Source: Microbacterium oxydans (GTDB taxonomy: Bacteria; Actinomycetota; Actinomycetes; Actinomycetales; Microbacteriaceae). From it: 64,000 nucleotides of DNA. Numbering within the stretch: position 1 is the first letter of the stretch; each line of letters begins with the position of its first letter. The notes beneath the pieces were generated by a model. That model was not told where the DNA came from. It was given only the letters and a program-made list of their open reading frames with translations, and searched no databases. The stretch covers positions 155,575-219,574 of the forward strand of contig NZ_JYIW01000023.1 in the NCBI RefSeq assembly GCF_000956525.1, written 5' to 3'. The position numbers were made by a program, and so were the translations under genes. Below are positions 31,623 to 39,963 of the stretch, piece by piece.

Positions 31623-33370
31623 GGGGTCTGTTCCTCAGGCGGGGTGGTGAGACGGATGCGGGTGACGGAGTCGGCGGCGAGCGATACGGTCGCGCGTCCG
31701 GCCGGAGTGACGAGTGTCACCGAGCGGGGCGCCTCGTCGATGTTCGCGAGCAGGACGTCGTCGTGGGAGTCGGAGCGGGCGCCGATCGCCCAGACGAGCC
31801 CGTCCGGGCTCGGGCCGGTGAGCAGCACCGCGTCGTCGATGTCGGCGAGCGCGGCGAGCTGTCGGAGTGCGTCCGCCACCGGAAGCGGGGTGCCATCGGC
31901 GTCGCGGATGCCGCGGGGTCCCCATTCCTCGAACCACGCGATCGAGTCAACACCGGGCACGGCCAGTGCGGCAGCGCTCGCGACGGTCCAGGCGGCGAGC
32001 TCTGGCGCGGACTGTCGACTGTCGTCCATACCGGTGAACTCCGGGCCGTAGCCGTCGCGGAGATCGGGGTGCGGCGAGAGCGGCTGTGGCGCAGCGGCGA
32101 CGTCGTTGAACCTCGGTCGAAGGGCGATCGGACCGATGTGCACCGGTCGGCCGGCGGCGCGTGCGACGGTCTCCTGGGCGACGAGCCGCTGCATCGCGAC
32201 CGACTCCACGAGCTGTTCGGTGTCGGCGCTGTGGAACAGTGGCGTGACCGTGACCGCCAGGCCGTCGAGGTCGGCCGGAAGCCGATGCAGCTCGCGGTTC
32301 AGCTCGGTGAAGTGCGAACGGCTGCCACCGATCACCGGCAGCGAGCGTCCATGATCCGCGAGCGCTCGCCGCAACAGGTCGATCGCCTCGACGTCGGACA
32401 CGTGCCTGGCGCCGCCGACCTGGTGGAACGCGCTGGCCCTGACGACCTCGACGCCGTCGAGTGCGGCGACGGCCTCGGCGACCTTCTCAGGGGCAGCGGG
32501 ATCGAGCACGAAGCGCACATCGAGCGGCAGGCCGGAGGATACGGCCCGTTCGAGCGCCGCGCGCCAGTCGACACCGGCGAGGTCGGTTTCGACGAGCAGG
32601 CTCGAGCCGAGCGATTCGACGACCGGCGCGGGGTCCGGCGCCGATGACGCGGCGACCCCGATCGAGGGGAAGCGACCGGCGGGATGCAGGGTGATCGCGG
32701 TCTCGGCTGGAGCATCCGCTGCCACGTCGGCCTCGACCGGGACCGCGCTGATCCGCAGCGACTGCACGACGTGCTCGCCCGCCGCGACGCGATACGGGAA
32801 CGGCAGCGAGAGCGGGCGGCTGTACGTCTTGAACGAGGCATCCGTCCAGTTGCGCTGGTCTTCCATCTCGAAGACGTCGCCGGTGAACTCGACGTGCACC
32901 TGCACGCCGTCGTCGGTCCAGCCCAGCGATGCGATGTCGAACACCGGCTGGTGCGCGCTGATCTCGGCGGTGAGCCGGGTCGTCTCGGTGGTCCCGTCAG
33001 GGTGCCCCACCGCCAGGTCGTGTCCTGCGAGCTGCGGCGGATGCAGCACGATCAGCCCGGTGCGGTTCGTGTCGACGTCGCGCGCTGCGACGAGGTCGAG
33101 CGTGACGAGCAGCGCGGCATCGTCGAGCTCGATGCGCAGGGTCCCAGCGAACACCTCCGACCGCACCGCGAGCTCAGTCGCAGTGCCATCGGCGGCCACC
33201 GAGTCGACGACGAGCGGAACCGTGTTCCAGTCGCCGTCGCGCACCACCGGACGGATGCTGCGCAGCACGCGCCGCCCGCCGAATCGCAGGTCGGCGATCT
33301 CGTCGTCCCGTCGCTCGAAGCTCCAGGTTCCGAGCATCCGCTGGTCGCGCTCCTGGCGCCTCCACGTCAT
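31619..33370 (-). CDS. apnL: Putative D-apionate lactonase (ApnL-like)
   Basis: A 583-residue protein with three regions: an N-terminal beta-rich part (RMLGTWSFERRDDEIADLRFGGRRVLRSIRPVVRDGDWNTV), a central TIM-barrel-like part (VIGGSRSHFTELNREL, VTPLFHSADTEQLVES), and a C-terminal beta part. I know this architecture from the ApnL family, which hydrolyses D-apionolactone to D-apionate, and the identification leans on gene context. It is followed by an ApnO-like gene upstream in the operon, with a 27-bp gap. The start ATG has GAGAGG upstream. Lone annotation pipelines may call it a hypothetical or glycosidase-like protein. Confidence in the fold is moderate and in the exact role lower. Confidence 0.55.
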   Translation of the reverse strand: MTWRRQERDQRMLGTWSFERRDDEIADLRFGGRRVLRSIRPVVRDGDWNTVPLVVDSVAADGTATELAVRSEVFAGTLRIELDDAALLVTLDLVAARDVDTNRTGLIVLHPPQLAGHDLAVGHPDGTTETTRLTAEISAHQPVFDIASLGWTDDGVQVHVEFTGDVFEMEDQRNWTDASFKTYSRPLSLPFPYRVAAGEHVVQSLRISAVPVEADVAADAPAETAITLHPAGRFPSIGVAASSAPDPAPVVESLGSSLLVETDLAGVDWRAALERAVSSGLPLDVRFVLDPAAPEKVAEAVAALDGVEVVRASAFHQVGGARHVSDVEAIDLLRRALADHGRSLPVIGGSRSHFTELNRELHRLPADLDGLAVTVTPLFHSADTEQLVESVAMQRLVAQETVARAAGRPVHIGPIALRPRFNDVAAAPQPLSPHPDLRDGYGPEFTGMDDSRQSAPELAAWTVASAAALAVPGVDSIAWFEEWGPRGIRDADGTPLPVADALRQLAALADIDDAVLLTGPSPDGLVWAIGARSDSHDDVLLANIDEAPRSVTLVTPAGRATVSLAADSVTRIRLTTPPEEQTP

Positions 33371-33397
33371 CGCGGGTCCTCTCGGAGTCCTGCCATC

Positions 33398-34336
33398 TCA
33401 ACGCTCGATGTGCTCGAGGTGCAGCATCCTGGCGAGGTTCTTGTCGAGCTCATCATCCTGGAAGATCTTCTTCCAGTCGTCTTTGATGATGCTCTCACGG
33501 CCATAGTCCATGGCGATCAGGCAGGCGTCCGAGAACGGGTTATCGCCGCGGAGGCCGTTCGCGAGGGCGACCTGCGTGTGGCCGTAGAGGATGCTGCGGG
33601 CAGCCGCCTCCGGCACGCCCATCGTGGTCACGGTCTCGTGCAACGCCTCGTTGAGCAGTGCGCCGATCATGCACGCGACCGTCTCGACGAGCGTGGGCTC
33701 GAGCTGCGCGAGCTGCTTGATCGTGACCCAGTGCACGTCGATGACCGGGGCGTAGATCGCTCGGACGGTCTCCTCGACGATCGCCCGCTTGGCCGGGTCG
33801 TCGCTCTCGATCGCGGCGATCGCGTCCTGCGGGGCAGCGATGCCCCCGAAGGTGTCCGCCCACTGCTCCGGCGTCTCGCGCTGCAGGAAGATCGACGGGT
33901 GGCACGGGTGGGCGACGGCCTGGATGACGTCGTCGCGGGTCGCGAGCAGTCCGGCGTAGGCGGCGGCAGGGTCGAGGGTCAGCACGATCGCGCCCGCACG
34001 CAGCTGCGGCACGAGCTCTGCGGTCACCGGGCCGAGGGCGAGGTCGGGCACGGCGAGCACGACGATGTCGGCATCCGCGACCGCGACTGCGGCATCCGTC
34101 AGTTCGCGTCCGGCGTCGATCGTGCGCTGCTGGCCGGCCGGCGAGTTCTCGACGTACCAGACCGTGTGATCGGTCTTCACGAGGTTGTTCGAGACGCGCA
34201 TGCCCATCTTGCCGCCCGCGCCGATGACGGCGATCTTGTAGGCGGGTGCTGAGCCCGTCGAATGGGTTGCTGAGCCTGTCGAGTGGGTTGCTGAGCCTGT
34301 CGAGTGGGTTGCTGAGCTTGTCGAAGTATCGCTCAT
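33398..34336 (-). CDS. apnO: Putative D-apionate oxidoisomerase (ApnO-like, phosphogluconate-dehydrogenase fold) with repeat-derived N-terminus
   Basis: A 312-residue dehydrogenase. A Rossmann domain starts near residue 33 with YKIAVIGAGGKMGMRVSNNL. The C-terminal helical domain (ALLNEALHETVTTMGVPEAAARSILYGHTQVALANG) is the phosphogluconate-dehydrogenase C-terminal type. ApnO converts D-apionate to 3-oxo-isoapionate with NAD, and the neighbours supply the steps before and after. Residues 3-29 are tandem SATHSTG heptads encoded by a dispersed 21-bp repeat (separate entry). The ATG overlaps the OiaC-like stop (ATGA), which supports this start despite the odd N-terminus; otherwise translation would need a later non-ATG start. 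Confidence 0.62.
   Translation of the reverse strand: MSDTSTSSATHSTGSATHSTGSATHSTGSAPAYKIAVIGAGGKMGMRVSNNLVKTDHTVWYVENSPAGQQRTIDAGRELTDAAVAVADADIVVLAVPDLALGPVTAELVPQLRAGAIVLTLDPAAAYAGLLATRDDVIQAVAHPCHPSIFLQRETPEQWADTFGGIAAPQDAIAAIESDDPAKRAIVEETVRAIYAPVIDVHWVTIKQLAQLEPTLVETVACMIGALLNEALHETVTTMGVPEAAARSILYGHTQVALANGLRGDNPFSDACLIAMDYGRESIIKDDWKKIFQDDELDKNLARMLHLEHIER
34247..34327 (-). repeat. Tandem 21-bp repeat encoding the ApnO N-terminus
   Basis: Four units of GGTTGCTGAGCCTGTCGAGTG with minor changes. The period is 21 bp, so it encodes heptads in frame. The core TGAGCCTGTCGA is shared with the repeats in serS and in the TIM-like gene. Confidence 0.85.
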
Positions 34337-35127
34337 GGTGTGCTCCTCAGATGTTCCAGGGTGATGCGGGTCCATTCCCGCTCGGTTCGGATGGTGGTCT
34401 CGGCGTCGTCCTGCCAGGGCAGCCAGTGCTCGACGATCTCGTTGATGCCGCGCTCGCGCGGACGCACGGTCGCCAGCAGGTGGTCGTAGTCGTGCAATCC
34501 GCTGCCCATCGCGGTGCCGGAGTAGGTGAAGCCGACCCAGCCGGGCTGGCGGGCGAAGGCGAAGTCCTTCACGTGCACGTTCTTCGTGATCGTCGCCGTC
34601 TGCTCGATGCAGGTGCGGGGGTTCTCGAGGCGGGCGACGACGTTCGCCGGGTCGAGGCAGATGCCCAGGCTCGGACTGCCGACGCGCTCGATCACCTCGA
34701 TGAGGTCGGCCGTCGCCACCTGCTCGTATGTCTCGAGGGCGAGCGTCACACCGGCGGACTCATAGGCACGGATGCCGCTGCGCAGCAAATGCTCCGACTC
34801 GGCGAGCGAAGGCCGGCTGTCCGGTCCGAACAGCATGCTCCGCACGAGCCGGGCGTCGAACACCTCGGCGAGATGCAGGAACCGGGTGAGGTGCTCGGGC
34901 ACGATGCCCTTCGTGCCGAGCTCGATCGTGACGCCGAGGTCGCTGGCCGCGCTCGCCGCATCGCGCAGCTCGGCGTCGCTCATGGTCTCCAGCGGTGCGT
35001 AGTCGCAGATCTGGAAGAGTTGGACGCCCTGCTCGCGGGTGTCTTCGAAGGCGTCGATCAGACTCATCGGCGCGGGCGCCCGGTCGGAGTGCTGCCAGAA
35101 GTACGCATACGTGCCGAGCCCGATCAC
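34333..35127 (-). CDS. oiaC: Putative 3-oxo-isoapionate decarboxylase (OiaC-like TIM barrel)
   Basis: A 264-residue xylose-isomerase-like TIM barrel starting IGLGTYAYFWQHSD. LALETYEQVATADLIEVI, LGICLDPANVVARLENP and VHVKDFAFARQPGWVGF provide the Glu, Asp and His/Lys of a metal site. Automatic annotation would call it a sugar phosphate isomerase/epimerase. OiaC decarboxylates 3-oxo-isoapionate to L-erythrulose, and the next genes encode exactly the enzymes that process L-erythrulose, which is the main reason for this reading. The GTG start overlaps the upstream stop (GTGA), and its own stop overlaps ApnO (ATGA). Hydroxypyruvate-isomerase-like activity is the alternative. Confidence 0.6.
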   Translation of the reverse strand: MIGLGTYAYFWQHSDRAPAPMSLIDAFEDTREQGVQLFQICDYAPLETMSDAELRDAASAASDLGVTIELGTKGIVPEHLTRFLHLAEVFDARLVRSMLFGPDSRPSLAESEHLLRSGIRAYESAGVTLALETYEQVATADLIEVIERVGSPSLGICLDPANVVARLENPRTCIEQTATITKNVHVKDFAFARQPGWVGFTYSGTAMGSGLHDYDHLLATVRPRERGINEIVEHWLPWQDDAETTIRTEREWTRITLEHLRSTP

Positions 35128-35981
35128 GCGGTCCCCCCACTGGATCCCTGAGCGGTCCCCTCGACGGTCCCCCGAATGGGTCCCTGAGCGGTTCCCTCGA
35201 CGGTTCCCCGAATGGGTCCCTGAGCCTGTCGAAGGGCCGCCGCCGCCGCCTCGTCCAACACGCTCACCAGGGCATCCGGGTCGTGCGCGAACCGACCGAG
35301 GAACACGCCGTCGACGTCATCGCCGAGCGCCGTGATGAGTCCAGGACCGGCAGCCCCGCCGTAGATGACGGCCGAACCCGCACGGTCGGAGTCCGCATCG
35401 ATCGCGGCGCGCAGTGCCAGGGCGACGACCCGGATGTGGTCGTGCCCTGCCGGCTCGGGGGCGCCGATCGCCCAGACCGGCTCGTAGGCCACGATGACGG
35501 CTCCGGGGCCGGCGCCTTCGAGGGCGGAGCGCAGCTGCGACACCGCGACGGCCGCGGCATCCGACGCGTCCTGCTGTTCGGTCTCGCCGATGCAGAGCAG
35601 GGGAGTGAGCCCGCTCGCGAGCGCTGTGCGGGTCTTGGCCGCGACGACGGCATCCGTCTCGGCGAAGAGTCGGCGGCGCTCGGCATGCCCGATCTCGGCG
35701 ATCGATGCGCCGACCTCCGCGAGCTCGGCAGCGGAAACCTCACCCGTGAACGCGCCCGATACCTCGGCCGCGGCATCCTGCCCGCCGATGCGCACGGGGG
35801 TGCTGGCGAACGCCTGCAGCGCCGGGATGACCTGCAGATACGTCGGGGTGATGAACAGTTCGACTGCGCCCGACATGACGGCGTCGTGTGCGCGCACGCG
35901 GTCTGCGACGTCAGCGAACCACGCGATGGCGCGCTCGTGCCCGAAGTACATCTTCAGGCTCACCCCGACGGTGACGGTCAT
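35124..35981 (-). CDS. lerI: Putative L-erythrulose-1-phosphate isomerase (LerI-like triosephosphate isomerase homologue)
   Basis: A 285-residue TIM homologue. The N-terminal TVGVSLKMYFGHERAI has LKM in place of the NWKMN of true triosephosphate isomerase, a trait of the LerI/EryH branch. The catalytic His is in IGHAERRRLF and the Glu in VAYEPVWAIG. LerI converts L-erythrulose-1-phosphate to D-erythrulose-4-phosphate. The last ~37 residues are repeats (AQGPIRGTVEGT twice, then AQGSSGGTA) that come from a dispersed DNA repeat and are unlikely to be part of the fold. The housekeeping tpiA should lie elsewhere, next to gap and pgk. It starts 16 bp after the DerI-like gene. Confidence 0.68.
   Translation of the reverse strand: MTVTVGVSLKMYFGHERAIAWFADVADRVRAHDAVMSGAVELFITPTYLQVIPALQAFASTPVRIGGQDAAAEVSGAFTGEVSAAELAEVGASIAEIGHAERRRLFAETDAVVAAKTRTALASGLTPLLCIGETEQQDASDAAAVAVSQLRSALEGAGPGAVIVAYEPVWAIGAPEPAGHDHIRVVALALRAAIDADSDRAGSAVIYGGAAGPGLITALGDDVDGVFLGRFAHDPDALVSVLDEAAAAALRQAQGPIRGTVEGTAQGPIRGTVEGTAQGSSGGTA
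35141..35236 (-). repeat. Dispersed repeat encoding the LerI C-terminal tail
   Basis: Two 36-bp units (GGTCCCTGAGCGGTTCCC then TCGACGGTTCCCCGAAT) and a final half unit. Bases 35214-35236 are the exact reverse complement of 3833-3855 in serS. The 36-bp period keeps the frame. Confidence 0.85.
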
Positions 35982-35997
35982 GCGTGTGGTCCTGTCA

Positions 35998-36468
35998 TCA
36001 GCACTGGCCGGTGGTCTCGTACTCGTCGATCACGGCGACCTTCTCGGCGCTCGCGCTCGACTCGTCGAAGCGGTAGCCGAGCCACTCGCGCACCAGGCGT
36101 CGAGCGAGCTCGATGCCGACCACGCGCTGGCCCATCGTGAGCACCTGGGCGTTGTTCGACAGCACTGCGCGCTCGACCGAGAACGAGTCGTGCGCGGTGA
36201 CGGCGCGGATACCGGCGACCTTGTTCGCGGCGATCGCAACGCCGAGGCCGGTGCCGCAGAACAGCAGTGCACGGTCGGCCTCGCCGCGGGCGACGAGCTC
36301 GGCTGCAGCGATCGCGACGCGGGGATAGGCGGTGTGTCCGTCACCGTCGACACCGACGTCGACGAGGCTCGCGACGGCGTCGCTTCCTTCGAGGTCCTTC
36401 TTCAGGATCTCCTTGTAGTCGAAGCCCGCGTCGTCGGATCCGATCACGAGACGGAGAGGTTCAGGCAT
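35998..36468 (-). CDS. derI: RpiB/LacAB family isomerase, likely D-erythrulose-4-phosphate isomerase (DerI-like)
   Basis: A 156-residue RpiB-fold enzyme. [15 protein letters not shown] is the phosphate-side opening, [17 protein letters not shown] carries the active-site Cys, and [17 protein letters not shown] is the third conserved block. RpiB proteins isomerise aldose/ketose phosphates. In operons with LerI and LerK the member is DerI, which makes D-erythrose-4-phosphate, an entry to the pentose phosphate pathway. The start lies 8 bp inside the kinase gene, so translation is coupled. Ribose-5-phosphate isomerase is the alternative, but the operon makes it less likely. Confidence 0.75.
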   Translation of the reverse strand: MPEPLRLVIGSDDAGFDYKEILKKDLEGSDAVASLVDVGVDGDGHTAYPRVAIAAAELVARGEADRALLFCGTGLGVAIAANKVAGIRAVTAHDSFSVERAVLSNNAQVLTMGQRVVGIELARRLVREWLGYRFDESSASAEKVAVIDEYETTGQC

Positions 36469-38212
36469 GATGGCTCGCTTTCGGGGCGGTCGATGTCGAG
36501 GTGAGCAGGTCGCCGATGGCGGTCACGATGAGGGAGAGGCTGACGGCACCCGGGTCGGGGGTGCCGAGGCTGTGCGCGCCGTGCGTGCGGGCGCGGCCCA
36601 GACGCGGCAGCAGGTCGGAGGTGGCGGCAGCGGCACTGGTGGCGGCAGCGGCGGCGCGCGTCCAGGCATCCGTGAACGCGGCGCCGGCGTCGATCGCACC
36701 GGCGAGCTCGGTCGAGAACGGCACGAGTGCATCGACCAGCGTCTTGTCGCCGACCTCGGCCTTGCCGTAGTCGTGCACGCCCCGTGCGGCAGCGGTGACC
36801 CCGGCGGCGACGGCGCTCGCAGTCGGTCGCCCTGCGTCGCCGAGCTGCATCGCGAGTGCGTTCAGGATCACGCCCCAGAGCAGCCCCGAGGTGCCGCCGG
36901 CCTTGTCGGCCCAGGCATCCGCAGCGTGCGCGAGCACGGTCTGGGCGCCGGCGCCGGCATCCGCTGCAGCCGAGCCGGCGGCCAGCGCGGCGTGCGATCC
37001 GCGCTGCATCCCGATGCCGTGGTCGCCGTCGCCGGCGATCGCGTCGATCCGGCCGAGTTCGTCGACGTTCGCATCGACCACGTCGACGATCACCTGCAGG
37101 GCGGAGCGGATCAGTGCGGCCACCTCGACGGAGTCGTCGTCGCCCCGCTCGATCGCTTCGGCGGTGACGACGGATGACGCCGCCACCTCGGCGCGTGCGG
37201 CGGCTGCGACCGACCCACGGCGATACGCGGGGGTGTCGACCGGGGTCTCCCAGAGGGACTCGAGCTCGTCATCGAGCCAGAACAGCGTGAGCGAGGTGCC
37301 GGCCATGTCGAACGACGTGCAGTACTCACCCACGTGCGGGTCGACGAGCACGAGCCCTGCATCGGTCAGGCGCTCGGAGATCCGCCGGTAGACGACGAAC
37401 ATCTCCTCGTACTTGAGCGATCCGAGGCCGTTGAGGATCGGTACGACGCGCGCACCGGCGATGTCGACGGATTCCGGGATCTCGGCGAGCAGCTTCTCGA
37501 CGAGCAGATCGGCGAGTTCATCCGCGGTCGGGATGTCTGTCTCCTCGATGCCCGGTTCGCCGTGGATGCCGAGGCCGATCGCCATGCGCCCGGCCGGAAC
37601 CGTGAAGAGGGGCTGCCGTGCACCGGGCAGTGTGCAGCCGGTGAAGGCGACGCCGAAGGATCGTGTCCGTTCGTTGGCCAGCGACGCGATGCGTGTCACC
37701 CCGGCGAGGTCGTACCCGGCCTCTGCGGCGGCGGCCGCGATGCGGAAGACGGTGAGGTCGCCGGCGATGCCGCGGCGTCGATGCCGCTCGGACGGCGGTG
37801 CGCTGAAGATGTCGTCGGTCACGACGACCGTCTCGCAGGCGATGCCCTCGTCGCGGAGCCGCGCCTGGGCCGCGTCGAAGTTGAGCACGTCGCCGGCGTA
37901 GTTGCCGTAGCTCAGGAAGACGCCGGCGCCGCGGTCCACGGCCGTGGCGACCGAATGCACCTGCTGCGTCGAGGGCGAGGCGAAGAGGTTGCCCATGGCG
38001 GCGCCGTGCGCCAGGCCCTGGCCGACGAGTCCGCTGAACGCGGGGTAGTGACCGGACCCACCGCCGATCACGACGGCGACCTGCCCATCGGGGACGACGG
38101 TGCTGCGGATCACGCCGCCGGGTACGCGGCGCACGGATCGCTCGTTCGCGGCGACGAATCCGTCGATCATCTCGTCCGCGAAATCCGCGGGATCGTTCCA
38201 CAGTCGAGTCAT
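36461..38212 (-). CDS. lerK: Dihydroxyacetone-kinase family protein, likely L-erythrulose kinase (LerK-like)
   Basis: A 583-residue fusion of DhaK-type and DhaL-type domains, as in ATP-dependent DAK enzymes. The DhaK part has [20 protein letters not shown] and GLGIHGEPG, whose His binds the keto substrate covalently. The DhaL part near residue 385 has [14 protein letters not shown], with the Asp residues that hold Mg-ATP, and [11 protein letters not shown]. LerK phosphorylates L-erythrulose at O1. It is the first gene of the operon, opposite a FadR-type regulator. Dihydroxyacetone kinase is the general alternative, but the LerI and DerI neighbours argue for erythrulose. Confidence 0.78.
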   Translation of the reverse strand: MTRLWNDPADFADEMIDGFVAANERSVRRVPGGVIRSTVVPDGQVAVVIGGGSGHYPAFSGLVGQGLAHGAAMGNLFASPSTQQVHSVATAVDRGAGVFLSYGNYAGDVLNFDAAQARLRDEGIACETVVVTDDIFSAPPSERHRRRGIAGDLTVFRIAAAAAEAGYDLAGVTRIASLANERTRSFGVAFTGCTLPGARQPLFTVPAGRMAIGLGIHGEPGIEETDIPTADELADLLVEKLLAEIPESVDIAGARVVPILNGLGSLKYEEMFVVYRRISERLTDAGLVLVDPHVGEYCTSFDMAGTSLTLFWLDDELESLWETPVDTPAYRRGSVAAAARAEVAASSVVTAEAIERGDDDSVEVAALIRSALQVIVDVVDANVDELGRIDAIAGDGDHGIGMQRGSHAALAAGSAAADAGAGAQTVLAHAADAWADKAGGTSGLLWGVILNALAMQLGDAGRPTASAVAAGVTAAARGVHDYGKAEVGDKTLVDALVPFSTELAGAIDAGAAFTDAWTRAAAAATSAAAATSDLLPRLGRARTHGAHSLGTPDPGAVSLSLIVTAIGDLLTSTSTAPKASHHA

Positions 38213-38246
38213 GAGACCTGCTCCTCCATCGGGGGTCGGTGTCTAT

Positions 38247-38268
38247 ATTGGCGAACCGGTTGACCAAT
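38247..38268. promoter_or_regulatory. FadR/GntR-type operator between lerK and its regulator
   Basis: The 22-bp palindrome has outer arms ATTGG/CCAAT and inner core AACCGGTT, with two mismatched pairs between them. It is centred in the divergent gap, 35 bp from lerK. The left arm word ATTGGCGAAC also occurs upstream of the other FadR-type gene (60229-60238). Confidence 0.6.
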
Positions 38269-38297
38269 TGCAAGCCGTGATCCGACGTTCGGGCCGG

Positions 38298-38303
38298 TAG
38301 GTT
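38298..38303 (+). promoter_or_regulatory. Putative -10 box (TAGGTT) for leaderless regulator gene
   Basis: TAGGTT ends 7 nt before the ATG at 38311. This favours that ATG over the TTG at 38302, which overlaps the hexamer. Confidence 0.4.
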
Positions 38304-38310
38304 GGGACGC

Positions 38311-39039
38311 ATGCCCGCTTTCTCCGGCGAACCGACAGACGACATCGCGGCCGCGCTCGGCGCGGTCCCGTCCGGTGCGCCCGCGTCGGAGGTCGCCCGC
38401 CGCCTGCTCGACCTCTTCACCGGAGGGTCGGTGCCCGCCGGCACGCGGCTTCCCCCGGAGCGACAGCTGTCAGCAGCCCTCGGCGTCGGGCGCTCCGCTG
38501 TGCGCGAAGCCCTCGCGGCGCTCGAGATCCTCGGGATCGTCGACGTTCGTCCCGGATCCGGGACCTACCTGCGAGGAGCGGCGAGCGAACTGCTGCCGCA
38601 GACGTTGCGGTGGGGCCTGCTGATCGGCGAACGGAACACCGCCCAACTGCTCGAGCTACGAGAAGGGCTGGAGATCTTCGTCGCCAGGCTGGCGGCGGCG
38701 CGCGCCGACGATGCGATCATCGCCAGACTCGAACGCAGCGTCGTGCGGATGCGTGACAGCATCGACGAGCTCGGGGCATTCGCGAAGGCCGACCTCGACT
38801 TCCACCACGCGCTGGCCGAGGCCGCAGGCAACGAGACGCTCACCGATCATGTGCACGTCGTGCGCTCGCTGCTGCAGGTGTACGCGGATCGTGCGGTGCA
38901 CGACCCGGCGCACGCCGAGCAGGCGGTCGCAGAGCACGACGCCGTGCTGGCCGCGGTCCGAGCGGGCGATGCGGATGCCGCGGCATCCGCCATGGCCGTG
39001 CACATGGCCACCGCCACCGCGCGCCTCCTCGACGCCTGA
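38311..39039 (+). CDS. GntR family regulator, FadR subfamily
   Basis: A 242-residue regulator. The winged helix spans residues ~25-85, with GTRLPPERQLSAALGVGRSAVREALAALEILGIVDVRPGSGTYL. The FCD effector domain follows, with the metal-binding acid and His in FAKADLDFHHALAEAAGN, HDAVLAAVRAGDADAA and MAVHMATA. FCD regulators respond to sugar acids and other carboxylates, which suits control of the apionate operon by an acid intermediate. It is divergent from lerK with a palindrome in between. Start choice rests on the 7-nt spacing to a TANNNT hexamer. Confidence 0.9.
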   Translation: MPAFSGEPTDDIAAALGAVPSGAPASEVARRLLDLFTGGSVPAGTRLPPERQLSAALGVGRSAVREALAALEILGIVDVRPGSGTYLRGAASELLPQTLRWGLLIGERNTAQLLELREGLEIFVARLAAARADDAIIARLERSVVRMRDSIDELGAFAKADLDFHHALAEAAGNETLTDHVHVVRSLLQVYADRAVHDPAHAEQAVAEHDAVLAAVRAGDADAAASAMAVHMATATARLLDA

Positions 39040-39123
39040 GCCGGGTTCGAACGCCCAGTTCGTCGTTGCTCCCACGACCCGTTATGATGATCAGGTGCAT
39101 CCGTGCTTTCGGGCCGGATGCCT

Positions 39124-39212
39124 GGAGACGTCGCATAGTCCGGCCGAGTGCACCACCCTGCTAAGGTGGAGTCCCCTCACGGGGACCAGGGGTTCAAATC
39201 CCCTCGTCTCCG
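39124..39212 (+). tRNA. tRNA-Ser(GCU)
   Basis: The acceptor GGAGACG pairs with CGTCTCC, with G as discriminator. The anticodon loop CTGCTAA gives GCU. A long variable arm (AGTCCCCTCACGGGGACC) and T arm GGGGTTCAAATCCCC are present. A -10-like TATGAT lies at 39083-39088. Its 3' half is duplicated 801 bp downstream, so it served as an integration target. Confidence 0.96.
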
Positions 39213-39213
39213 C
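39163..39213 (+). other. Attachment site (attL) within tRNA-Ser(GCU)
   Basis: This 51-bp stretch from AAGGTGGAG to the tRNA end recurs at 39964-40014 with only two changes. It covers the variable arm, T arm and acceptor 3' strand, the usual crossover region for tyrosine integrases. Confidence 0.8.
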
Positions 39214-39623
39214 AGAAATCAGGCGCTTGATTCCTTCTTCTCGAAGGGAGCGGGCGCCTTTCTGTTGTGTGAGCGTCTTGAGAGAGGCCCGACCTCTCGT
39301 GGTTGTTGAGCAGAGCGAGGGACTCGCGGTCCTGCTGTTCGCCCATTACATGCGCATACACACGCAACACAGTGCGGGGGGCGTCTCCCAGCCAAGCAGC
39401 GACCTGGTTCAAAGAGATCCCTGCTCGAAGCCACTGCGATGCGGCGTAGTGGCGAAGCATGTGGACTCTGCGTCCGCCCGCAGTTGCCGCCCAGGATGTT
39501 GTATCGGCGGAATAGATTCATGCGGAGTCGGAGGCCGGTCACCGTGGTGAATAGATACTCCTCTGGTGCCTTGCCGGAGGCGAACCCCAGAGAGATCTCA
39601 TGGGCATGGTCCGTGAGTGGCAC
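39194..39623 (-). pseudogene. Tyrosine integrase remnant
   Basis: Two minus-strand frames together give a broken catalytic domain. The first piece (39623 inwards) reads VPLTDHAHEISLGFASGK and EEYLFTTVTGLRLRMNLFRRYN. After a frame change near 39470 the second piece reads HMLRHYAASQWLRAGISLNQ and VAAWLGDAPRTVLRVYAHVM, containing the HxLRH Arg and His and the nucleophile Tyr. The terminal stop lies inside the tRNA gene, as expected for an integrase next to attL. An in-frame stop lies just upstream of the first piece, and the N-terminal domain is not found. The gene is therefore dead. Confidence 0.75.
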
Positions 39624-39963
39624 ATGAGCTTCATTGGGACCAACGCGGGAGCGATGATGTCGTCATGTCGCCCGATGCGCTGCACCCAGGATCGAGCGAG
39701 GCCTTCGTGGAACTGTGTGACACCGGGAGGAACGCTCGGCGGCAACCCGTCTCGAGCCGCCAGCGCGCTCACGATCGGCTCGCGGAGGCCAAACGGGTAC
39801 CCGTCATAATCCAGGGTTAGCGCCAGGTTTCTCAGAAGCTCGTGCAGAACCTCGACTCGACGGAGGCCTGATGTCATGATGGCAAGAGCGCGGCACCCCG
39901 CAAGCACGCTTCAGACCATGACACGAATAGGCCTTCCCGCTAAAGCGCTGATCAACGCCCGCG
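39624..39963. other. Interior of decayed integrated element
   Basis: The 340 bp between the integrase remnant and attR contain only short frames without recognisable motifs. The base composition is less GC-rich than the flanks. It is probably what remains of the integrase N-terminus and element cargo. Confidence 0.5.

Noticed and set aside
34247..34327. CRISPR-like array
   Set aside because: Units are contiguous 21-bp tandem repeats without spacers and lie in a coding sequence. There are no cas genes nearby.
36461..38212. Glycerol/dihydroxyacetone utilisation operon
   Set aside because: A DAK-type kinase alone would allow it, but LerI- and DerI-type isomerases plus ApnO/ApnL-like genes fit erythrulose better, and there is no glycerol dehydrogenase.
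38302..38310. TTG start of the FadR-type gene at 38302
   Set aside because: It overlaps a TAGGTT hexamer that sits 7 nt before the ATG at 38311. The added residues carry no similarity.
39539..39907. Minus-strand frame of 122 residues in the relic element
   Set aside because: It includes pieces out of frame with the integrase remnant and no recognisable domain. It is treated as part of the decayed element.
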